Of a DNA stretch of 34,390 nucleotides, positions 28,095-34,390 are shown in pieces (the stretch's first letter is position 1; every line of letters starts with the position of its first letter). This DNA comes from a virus: positions 1-34,390 of IMG/VR virus record IMGVR_UViG_3300031951_000656. One strand, 5' to 3'. The translations under genes and the position numbers were made by a program. The notes beneath the pieces were generated by a model. That model searched no databases. It saw nothing but the letters and a program-made list of their open reading frames with translations, and had not been told where the DNA came from.

Positions 28095-28756
28095 GCGAAG
28101 AATGGCGCAAGAAGGTCCGTGAAGCCCTGCGTAACCCCCGAGTCACGCAGGGCATCGCCGTCGTTGCGTCCGCGTGGATGAAGGACCACATTGATGAGAA
28201 CGAAGGGCGATCAAAGGGCGGCAAGACCGTCAAGCACGCCCCGATCAAGCGTGTGGTCGGTCGCTCATGGATGAGCAGGGTTCCCAAGGGTGCGGTTGCG
28301 CTCTTCAAGCGGCGGCGCACCGTCATGGTGAACGGCAAGCCCGTGAAGCGGACCTTCTACCGGGTGGAGACTGTGAACTACAGGTTCGGCGGTCAGCCTC
28401 TCCGCGATACCGGAAAGTTGCAGCGCAGCCTGTCCGCGCTAGGGAGCGCCGAAGGCAACACGATCAAGATCGCGATGCGCGGGCTTCGATACGGCGCGTA
28501 CCACGACCGTGGATTCAAGACCCGTGGGCGAAACTTCATCCCGCTCACCAAGAAGGGGAAGCGACAGCACGGAACGGGAAATAACCCGGAACTGGAGGGT
28601 CTGGTCCGTGGTCGCGATTACATCGTCACCGGAACGCGCAAGATTCGCCGGGGCGTGACTGTTCCGTCGCGCCCGTTTATCATGCCGACGCGGGATGACC
28701 TGCGGACGCTCGGAACCTCAATCTATCTCGGACTTCGTTCGCTCCTGAAAGGCTGA
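28091..28756 (+). CDS. Virion morphogenesis protein, Mu gpG-like
   Basis: The start is ATG 28091, overlapping the previous stop. The 221-aa basic protein contains GQPLRDTGKLQRSLSA, GLRYGAYHDRGFKTRGRNFI and VTVPSRPFIMPTRDDLRTLG. L.dTG.L..Sl....... YA.iHe.G......(i)P.RPFl is the signature of the phage virion morphogenesis/tail completion family (Mu gpG, P2 gpS). It probably caps or joins the tail at the neck. Confidence 0.85.
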   Translation: MSEEWRKKVREALRNPRVTQGIAVVASAWMKDHIDENEGRSKGGKTVKHAPIKRVVGRSWMSRVPKGAVALFKRRRTVMVNGKPVKRTFYRVETVNYRFGGQPLRDTGKLQRSLSALGSAEGNTIKIAMRGLRYGAYHDRGFKTRGRNFIPLTKKGKRQHGTGNNPELEGLVRGRDYIVTGTRKIRRGVTVPSRPFIMPTRDDLRTLGTSIYLGLRSLLKG

Positions 28757-28758
28757 TT

Positions 28759-29244
28759 ATGCCGACCAATCTGTTCATCCCCGGTCCTACTGAAATCTCC
28801 GTAAACACCGCCGGATCGTTCGTGACGCTCGGATACAGCGACAACGACAACCTTCCGGCTGTGCAGTTCACCGACAATCACCATGAGGTGAAGACGGTAA
28901 TCGGCGGCGCGGTCCCGGTCGAACTTGTTCTGACCGGAACGAGCGCCCGCATCTCCGTCGCCCTCGTCAAGTGGGATAGTGCGGTTCTGTCGGGCCTCCT
29001 CGCGAAGCAGCGCGGCACATACAACTCGGCGGCGGTCGGAACAACGATGGTTGCGGGCGTGAAGACATTCGGCGTTCGGATCGAATCCATCGCGACCGGG
29101 CAGGCGTTTGAGTTCACCCGCTGCTATCTTCAGCCGGATGGATACGGCGACTCGCAATGGGGAAATCGCGAGCGTGTCCTGACGCTTGCGTTCAGCGCCA
29201 TTCCGAACGGCAGCAACATCCTGTACACGCTAGTGGATTCCTGA
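28759..29244 (+). CDS. Putative major tail tube protein
   Basis: This 161-aa protein starts two bases after the previous stop. The sequence is beta-rich with AVPVELVLTGTSARISVALV, TYNSAAVGTTMVAGVKTFGV and RERVLTLAFSAIPNGSNILY. The central P.EL.LTG....I...L..WD..vl........g pattern resembles tail tube proteins of siphophages. It sits directly before the G/GT frameshift pair, where the tail tube gene is found in lambda-like tails. Confidence 0.7.
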   Translation: MPTNLFIPGPTEISVNTAGSFVTLGYSDNDNLPAVQFTDNHHEVKTVIGGAVPVELVLTGTSARISVALVKWDSAVLSGLLAKQRGTYNSAAVGTTMVAGVKTFGVRIESIATGQAFEFTRCYLQPDGYGDSQWGNRERVLTLAFSAIPNGSNILYTLVDS

Positions 29245-29246
29245 AC

Positions 29247-29510
29247 ATGATCGACCTCAACGACGAAAACGACCCGATGCTGTTCGCCGTCTCGCTGCCG
29301 AACGGCAAACTGATCGTGCAGTACATGGAGGTTGTCGCCACCATTCAGGCGACCGCCGTCCCCGGCGCGGAACCGTCGCCGCAGGTCGTGATCGACGCGA
29401 TTCGGAAGGCATCGCGCACGCCAGAGGTCGCAATGGGCGCGATGGACGCATGGCTGATCGCGGCATGGCATCGCATGACCATGCGGATGGATGCAGCGGG
29501 AAAAGGCTAA
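29247..29510 (+). CDS. Tail assembly chaperone, short (G-like) product
   Basis: This 87-aa protein starts at ATG 29247 and contains PMLFAVSLPNGKLIVQYMEV, ASRTPEVAMGAMDAWLIAAW and ends MRMDAAGKG. It is the unshifted product of a frameshift pair: near its end the sequence G GGA AAA (29498-29504) is a canonical slippery heptamer, in the correct phase, two codons before the TAA stop. Tail assembly chaperones coat the tape measure during tail assembly and are absent from virions. Confidence 0.75.
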   Translation: MIDLNDENDPMLFAVSLPNGKLIVQYMEVVATIQATAVPGAEPSPQVVIDAIRKASRTPEVAMGAMDAWLIAAWHRMTMRMDAAGKG

Positions 29511-29761
29511 GGGCAACCGCAAGGTTCCTTTCCGTCTACGGGCGGTTGCCGCAGGAATTCGACCCCGACACCGCTATGGGCCTTCATGCAAACATTCCCG
29601 CCGTGGAGGCTTCGGAGGCGCTCGTCATGGCGCGGGCGATTGCAGTCGCGCTTGGGGATTCCAAGATGCTCGCAGCCTGCATCTATCAGTCGAGCGGGAA
29701 CGACGCTCTCGCGCAGCGGGTCGAGATACAGGCACGCATGAACAGGGGGGCGAATGGCTAG
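29504..29761 (+). CDS. Tail assembly chaperone, T extension via -1 frameshift
   Basis: This is the -1 frame extension of the gene at 29247. After slippage on GGGAAAA, translation continues at 29504 as RLRATARFLSVYGRLPQEFD and ends ARMNRGANG, giving a GT fusion of about 171 aa (86 + 85). The frame has no good start near its beginning (an ATG at 29577 would cut it short), which supports expression by frameshift. It also contains ALGDSKMLAACIYQSSGND. The next gene starts eight bases before its end. Confidence 0.75.
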   Translation, partial: RLRATARFLSVYGRLPQEFDPDTAMGLHANIPAVEASEALVMARAIAVALGDSKMLAACIYQSSGNDALAQRVEIQARMNRGANG

Positions 29762-30212
29762 CGTTTCGGAAATCCTGTACGCGATGCGCGACGATCTTGC
29801 GGCATGGATGTCCCAACAGGGCTTGGGTGATGCCGTGTATGTGGTCGAGGCTCCGATTGACGAGGTGGTCGGCCAGTACGCGATCCAGATCGTTCCCGGC
29901 CCGGATACCGCCGTGCATCCGAACAGCGGTGTCGGCCTGATCCGAACCACGATTGAACTCACGGTCTGGTGGCGCGGGTTCCTCGACCCCATGCAGCGCG
30001 GAACCGAACGGATCGCGGGTCAGCAGGGCATTCAGCAGTTCGTTGACACGCTGCGCGAGTATCTGGTGCAGCGTACCTATCCCGGGATGGTCATCTCGCT
30101 TGTCTTCAGGAACGGGGGGACCGTACAGGCCGTTCCCGAACTGGACGGATGGCTGACCCTGAAGGATTCTTGGGACTTCGGCTATGAAATGGAATGGACG
30201 GTGAAGTTCTGA
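29754..30212 (+). CDS. Tail terminator/completion-like protein
   Basis: This 152-aa protein starts at ATG 29754, overlapping the GT extension. It contains VSEILYAMRDDLAAWMSQQG, EVVGQYAIQIVPGPDTAVHP, TTIELTVWWRG and GYEMEWTVKF. A long N-terminal helix followed by alternating strands and a final DFGYEMEW.v.F strand resembles tail terminator (lambda gpU-like) or minor tail completion proteins. The role is inferred from fold-like pattern and position. Confidence 0.6.
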   Translation: MASVSEILYAMRDDLAAWMSQQGLGDAVYVVEAPIDEVVGQYAIQIVPGPDTAVHPNSGVGLIRTTIELTVWWRGFLDPMQRGTERIAGQQGIQQFVDTLREYLVQRTYPGMVISLVFRNGGTVQAVPELDGWLTLKDSWDFGYEMEWTVKF

Positions 30213-31144
30213 TGGAAGACCTCGGAACGATCAACATCAACATCAAGGACATGGGATCGGCGGGTCGGTTCGGTGGCGGCGGTGGTCCGGGTGGTGGTCC
30301 CGGACCCGTCGTTCCTCGCATCGTCCCCGTGCGTCCGTCGATGCCTGTTCCGATGCCTCCCCCGCTGCCGGAACCGACCGCGCCACCGAAGACCATGTGG
30401 GAACGGGTGCTTGGTCGGCTTGGGCAGGTCGAGGAAGGGTCGCTCATCAAGGGCGAGATGCTGTCGTTCGTGCGGTCGCCCTCCATTGGCGGGATGGCAT
30501 CGCTGTTCAGTACGAGCGCATCGACGGGGAAGGCCATTGCCGCTCTCGGCGCGGCGGCTGCGCCCGTCGCCGTGGTGGTCGGTGCCGCTCTTGTAGGGGT
30601 CGCGGGGACGATTGCGGCGTACAACCTGCTCTCGGCTTCCGCCGATCTGGTCAGGCGGCGGTTCGATGAGATCACGCGGTTCAGCGGGGCCATGATGTTC
30701 GCGCAGGCGAACGAACGACTGTCGCAGTTCCGCCGACAGTTGACCGATGCGTCGGTCAATGGCACGGCTTACGCCCGAGCGCAGTTCTACGCCACGCAGG
30801 CATCCGACGCGCAGGCCGCGATGATGATCCATGTGAACGCCGCAGCGGCGGAACTCAGCGTCGTGTTCAGTCAACTCTGGACTGCGGTCTACAGGACGCT
30901 CACTCCGTTGGCTCAGTTCGCGGCATGGCTCACGAAGGCGACGGATTGGGGAACGGTGCTTCTCAGCGCGTTCACCACGATGTTGAGCGCGACTTTCCCG
31001 ACGCTATCGGTGATCCTCAACGGAATTCTGATCGCCACGAAAACGACGGCGCAGAACACGACACCGAAGGGTGCCGGGAGCGTGAACAACTGGTTCATGG
31101 GCGATATTCAGGCAATCACGCGGCGGAACTACGCCGCGATGTGA
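30212..31144 (+). CDS. Short tape-measure candidate
   Basis: This 310-aa protein starts at ATG 30212, in the previous stop. A Gly/Pro-rich N-terminus (residues about 15-65: GGGGGPGGGPGPVVPRIVPV) precedes a helical body with a strong hydrophobic segment (IAALGAAAAPVAVVVGAALV, then GVAGTIAAYNLL; about residues 112-143) and a second one near the C-terminus. The order tube, G/GT, terminator-like, then this gene marks it as the tape measure, but at 310 aa it is short and would specify a tail of only about 45-50 nm. An unrelated tail membrane-pore protein is the alternative. Confidence 0.55.
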   Translation: MEDLGTININIKDMGSAGRFGGGGGPGGGPGPVVPRIVPVRPSMPVPMPPPLPEPTAPPKTMWERVLGRLGQVEEGSLIKGEMLSFVRSPSIGGMASLFSTSASTGKAIAALGAAAAPVAVVVGAALVGVAGTIAAYNLLSASADLVRRRFDEITRFSGAMMFAQANERLSQFRRQLTDASVNGTAYARAQFYATQASDAQAAMMIHVNAAAAELSVVFSQLWTAVYRTLTPLAQFAAWLTKATDWGTVLLSAFTTMLSATFPTLSVILNGILIATKTTAQNTTPKGAGSVNNWFMGDIQAITRRNYAAM

Positions 31145-31151
31145 GGTAACG

Positions 31152-33041
31152 ATGCCCGCTCCCGTCTGCTCTCTCACATTCCGTCCGGTTGGTGCTGTGT
31201 CGGATGTGGTGTTTCAGCACATCAACATCGAATCCTTCACCTCCGAGCCGTGGCTTGCTGACGATCAGGCGACTCCGAACGGCGTTCGATATGCGGTTTC
31301 AGGCACCGCGATGATTTCGGAGGCGGATTGGGATGCGATCCGGTCGAGCATTCTTGACAATGCGTCCCGTCTGGACTTCGCGAAGATTGACGATGGAAAC
31401 GGGAACCTTCTTGTGGACATGGACAACGCGACCTCTTCAATCGGAGGTCCGTGGCTCAAGATCACCGCAAATCAGGTGATCGGCGCGGGTGTCGCTCTCC
31501 TGCACTTTGAACTCACCGAGACAACGACAAAGTGCGATATGCCTATCGTTTCTCATGTCTGGACGCAGCGGATGAGCATTGACCCCACGGGGCGCATGAC
31601 CCGATCCGTGAACGGTACGGTTCGGGCGGTTCGTAACGCGACGGCATCCGACACTCAGATTCCGGCTAGGGATTCCGCGTCGTGGTACACCTACGCGCCG
31701 ATTGCCGATCTATTCCGCCGTGCGATTCTGCCGGAGGTGCCGGGGCCGGGATGGCGGCGAGAGACTCAGGAGTTCGCGTACGACCAGTACAGCACGGCGC
31801 TCGTATACAGCATCGTGGACAAGCAGTACGCGCATGATCTCCCCGATGGGGTCCGCGTCGGGGACATGGAGTTCTCCTACGAGCGAACCGCGCAGGACGC
31901 GGGCATCGGCGTGTGTCGGTTCTCCGTCGATCTGGAGGGCGACTTCAACCTGATGAACCTCACGACGGGTTCTCCGAATCGGAAACTCGTTGAGGCGGCG
32001 GTAAAGTTGAGCAAGGCGCGTATCAACGCGCAGTTCAATAACTGCATCATCACGCGAATGCAGATCACCGAGAGAAACCTGCTCACCGCGTACAGCATCC
32101 GGTTTGAACTCGACGCGCAGGTGTTCCCGACGAGCAGCACGGCGACATCGGTCCTCGCTCCAATCGCGTTCATGGTCGGCCAGAAGTTCAAGATCAAGCG
32201 GGTTGAATCGCGGACGATGGACCCCTACGGGGCATTCACCGCCCTTGAGGCTTCCCCGACAGGTTGCCCGACTCCCCCCGCAACGCGCTCGTCCTATCGG
32301 ATGGTGCCGCACTACATCGACAACCTCATTTCCGGCATGGATTGCTCTAGCGAGACGGCGGGGCCGATCAAGTACGCCGCGCTCACGCAGATCACGGCGG
32401 GCGAATACACCGACAGCCCGATCACGATCTATGTGTGTCCTACAGACGATGGGATTGTGACGAGCAACACGGAACTTTCGGGTGGACAGTATTCCGCAAG
32501 CATGGAGCAGCCGGAGAACACCGCAAACGGAACTCAGATCGTCGCCCACAGCGTATCGACCTCGTCGGTGAACTACGACTCCGGCATCATTCGGATGTCT
32601 CCGATGTACTTGACCGGGGCCGATCTGATTGTGCAGACGAGACGGCCCACGGTCATCGTGCGCGAGCGCATTGAGGTCAGCCGCGCGAACACCGCTCCTC
32701 AGAAGCGAGTAAGGCCGCTTCCGTCCTACGCCTACCTTATCGGTGAGACTTGGGATGTTGCGTTCGGGAAGTTCGACCCGCAGGGAAACAGGCTCTTCGT
32801 CGGCGTGTACGAGCGAAAGTTCGCGATGTACGACCACGGCGCGGCTGGAGGAGGATTCGGAACCGAGTCGAGCGCCTACGCGGGCGAGATCAAGACTTGG
32901 TCGGCACCGAACGGGACAATCGTCCCGACTTTGGCACCCATCGCGACCCTGACCTCGCAGGCTCACACCACATCGGTATTCACCGCGTCGGTGGGGGCGA
33001 CCGAACGGTACACGGTTCCTGCGGAGACTTTCGTCCCATGA
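31152..33041 (+). CDS. Minor tail protein (tail-tip/hub), unknown family
   Basis: This 629-aa protein starts at ATG 31152 behind GAGGTAACG. The sequence is mostly beta: TFRPVGAVSDVVFQHINIES, GVRYAVSGTAMISEADWDAI, MSFERT-like MEFSYERTAQDAGIGVCRFS, and an Ala/Thr/Ser-rich C-terminus ending TVPAETFVP. Two halves, about 1-130 and 140-325, both contain an AMISEADW/RITRM strand pattern that may reflect related tail-tube-like folds. It shares a stop/start overlap with the next tail gene, so a baseplate or tail-tip complex is likely. Confidence 0.65.
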   Translation: MPAPVCSLTFRPVGAVSDVVFQHINIESFTSEPWLADDQATPNGVRYAVSGTAMISEADWDAIRSSILDNASRLDFAKIDDGNGNLLVDMDNATSSIGGPWLKITANQVIGAGVALLHFELTETTTKCDMPIVSHVWTQRMSIDPTGRMTRSVNGTVRAVRNATASDTQIPARDSASWYTYAPIADLFRRAILPEVPGPGWRRETQEFAYDQYSTALVYSIVDKQYAHDLPDGVRVGDMEFSYERTAQDAGIGVCRFSVDLEGDFNLMNLTTGSPNRKLVEAAVKLSKARINAQFNNCIITRMQITERNLLTAYSIRFELDAQVFPTSSTATSVLAPIAFMVGQKFKIKRVESRTMDPYGAFTALEASPTGCPTPPATRSSYRMVPHYIDNLISGMDCSSETAGPIKYAALTQITAGEYTDSPITIYVCPTDDGIVTSNTELSGGQYSASMEQPENTANGTQIVAHSVSTSSVNYDSGIIRMSPMYLTGADLIVQTRRPTVIVRERIEVSRANTAPQKRVRPLPSYAYLIGETWDVAFGKFDPQGNRLFVGVYERKFAMYDHGAAGGGFGTESSAYAGEIKTWSAPNGTIVPTLAPIATLTSQAHTTSVFTASVGATERYTVPAETFVP

Positions 33042-34390
33042 TCGAAGCGTGGTTTGAGCGATGGACGAACCATACGACCCCGGGTGCGGGGAACATTCCT
33101 GCGTTTTTCCCCTCCGAGGAAATCTTGGAACTGGCGGAACTCGCGGGCCTTTCGATGGACGATCTGTTCAGCATCCATATCCCGGGCGGCGCAAGCCGTC
33201 ACAGCCGAATCCGATGCCTTGTTCCTCGCGATCAGATAGCGTCGCTCTATCTCTCAAACGGCCCATACGGAAAGGCGAGCGCGACATTCCATTGGCGGGA
33301 GCGGAACAGCGCGACCGTCTACACGGCCTCCAAGGTAAGCATGGATGTGATTCTGCTGCCGCCTCGACCGATCTTCGGTCGTTCCGATGCGGCAGGCGTG
33401 ATGATGGTCGAGGCGGTGGATATCCGGTACTGGTGGAAGCAGACTAGGAATCGCGGCGCGTTCAACGCGCCGGAGAACGACATCTACACCGGGGATGGTC
33501 GTTTCCTCTCATGGAGCAGCGCGAAGACGCTTCCTGAACTGCTTCAATGGATGTGGGAGGAACTGGACGATCTGCGCGGGGCGACATTCACAGCGTCCAA
33601 GTTCCTGTTCGACTTCGATTCGTATCTTCCGAACGCGGCCCTGATCGACAGGCTCGCGGACTACGAACTCTGGCCGACGATGTCCACGGCCTCGCGCATC
33701 GACCTCCTGCTTTCCCTCACGGGGTATGTGCTGAACTGGATTCCCGTCCCCACTCCTGTGACGGGATACAGTTACAAGGTATTCAAGATCGAAGACGATT
33801 CCGCGAAACTGGATGCGATGATGTCCGGCGCGGGTTCCGCTAAGGTCGGCAAGCGTGCGTACTGCGGAGGTCTTGAGCCGTCGAGCGCGAACGCATCGAC
33901 TACTGACGAACTCCTATCCATCTGGAAATCCACGATCCGGGCGCAGATCAACCGCTCGGCCTCCAAGATGGCGATGGAGATTCCGTTCCGTTCGACGGAG
34001 TCGGCCACGGACTATCACGGTGCGTCCAATCCGCTCCTGTTTGAGCCTCTCGACTTCCCGGCATCGAAGGTCGCGTTGAACGCAGAGATGACGGTGAACA
34101 CCGCCCGCGCCCGCGCTGACGATCTAGGGACCGCAGCGGGTTCGCTCCCCCTGCCGTTGATGCGCGAGACGCGCCCTTGGCTATCGCTGCCGGATACGAC
34201 GGTGCCATCCATCAATCCCGATGGCGACATCATCCTGACCCCGACCTATCCGTCTCCTCCGTCGTGGAACCCTGCGAATCTTGAGAACGCGATCCGAGAC
34301 AACTATGTCAATCGGCTCCAGATGTCCATCGGGTCCATTGCGTGGATGGGATGGCCTGAACTGGACGGCGGCGCATATCGGTCCACAATG
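33038..34390 (+). CDS. Tail/tail-tip protein, 5' part (continues at left edge)
   Basis: This gene starts at ATG 33038, in the previous stop, and stays open to the end of the window. It continues in frame from base 131 to 799, for about 673 aa in total. The N-terminus MIEAWFERWTNHTTPGAGNI is followed by a Trp/Tyr-rich domain (MVEAVDIRYWWKQTRNRG, then DGRFLSWSSAKTLPELLQWM) and, around residues 220-245, RLADYELWPTMSTASRIDLL. No enzymatic motif was recognised. Position after the 629-aa tail protein and before the fibre adaptor suggests a hub or tip protein to which the fibres attach. Confidence 0.75.
   Translation, partial: MIEAWFERWTNHTTPGAGNIPAFFPSEEILELAELAGLSMDDLFSIHIPGGASRHSRIRCLVPRDQIASLYLSNGPYGKASATFHWRERNSATVYTASKVSMDVILLPPRPIFGRSDAAGVMMVEAVDIRYWWKQTRNRGAFNAPENDIYTGDGRFLSWSSAKTLPELLQWMWEELDDLRGATFTASKFLFDFDSYLPNAALIDRLADYELWPTMSTASRIDLLLSLTGYVLNWIPVPTPVTGYSYKVFKIEDDSAKLDAMMSGAGSAKVGKRAYCGGLEPSSANASTTDELLSIWKSTIRAQINRSASKMAMEIPFRSTESATDYHGASNPLLFEPLDFPASKVALNAEMTVNTARARADDLGTAAGSLPLPLMRETRPWLSLPDTTVPSINPDGDIILTPTYPSPPSWNPANLENAIRDNYVNRLQMSIGSIAWMGWPELDGGAYRSTM
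34261..34390. repeat. Right copy of terminal overlap
   Basis: This is the second copy of bases 1-130, offset by 34,260, with one mismatch at 34387. It lies inside the tail gene that starts at 33038 and preserves its reading frame (34,260 is divisible by three). The mismatch near the edge of the overlap suggests either a real polymorphism in the sampled phage population or an end-of-contig base-call error. Confidence 0.9.

Noticed and set aside
31710-32966. 418-codon minus-strand open frame
   Set aside because: It is antisense to the 629-aa tail protein, with no start signal and shadow-type composition.

Overview
The window is a complete or nearly complete tailed-bacteriophage genome of about 34.26 kb, written as a linear contig whose ends overlap. 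Bases 34261-34390 repeat bases 1-130 with one synonymous difference, and a tail gene that starts at 33038 runs off the right end and continues in frame from the left end to 799. By eye the DNA is strongly GC-rich (about 60-65%). The genes are tightly packed, with many ATGA/GTGA overlaps and ordinary Shine-Dalgarno sites. I see no tRNA, integrase, polymerase, helicase or clear endolysin. The host cannot be named from sequence alone; it is a bacterium using sigma70-like promoters.

Layout. (1) 33038 to 799 and 803-3792: tail, hub and fibre genes, ending in a lectin-like fibre. (2) 3809-4502: lysis cassette (coiled-coil membrane protein, holin, and two overlapping spanin-like genes). (3) 4499-6792: a very cysteine-rich 669-aa protein and a small C-terminal CGCKKR protein, closed by a symmetric terminator. 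(4) 6885-10367, minus strand: nine small, mostly translationally coupled accessory genes read from two promoters. (5) 10368-11105: control region with divergent promoters and a likely ~98-nt small RNA with its own promoter and terminator. (6) 11106-15831, plus strand: early genes, including a CsrA-like protein, an HTH protein, a RusA-type resolvase, a Bet/RecT-type annealase and a Gp157-family protein. (7) 15812-16396, minus strand: a sigma-factor-like gene. (8) 16455-33041, plus strand: packaging and structure. This holds the terminases, a 1121-aa modular protein, Mu-like head genes (DUF935-type portal, gpF-like, protease-scaffold, decoration, major capsid, DUF1320-type, gpG-like), then the tail tube, a G/GT frameshift pair, a short tape-measure candidate and tail-tip proteins.

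Two features look new. First, five transcription units (two leftward, three rightward) share one composite leader: a CAAG-N4-CTTG inverted repeat over the -35 box, a promoter with a conserved spacer, a hairpin at the very 5' end of the RNA whose stem changes sequence while staying paired around a conserved pentaloop, and a common Shine-Dalgarno block. This looks like a dedicated regulon, and the phage also encodes three candidate regulators (CsrA-like, HTH and sigma-like).

Second, the 1121-aa protein between terminase and portal is a string of small helical and SH3-like modules joined by nine copies of a basic SRPG(A/T)KxxFG peptide. One copy of that peptide also lies inside the protease-scaffold protein. 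Separately, a GGGLSTFIP motif is shared between the end of the protease domain and the N-terminus of the major capsid protein. These shared peptides suggest a head-maturation system in which a polyprotein is cut, or docked, through common short sequences.
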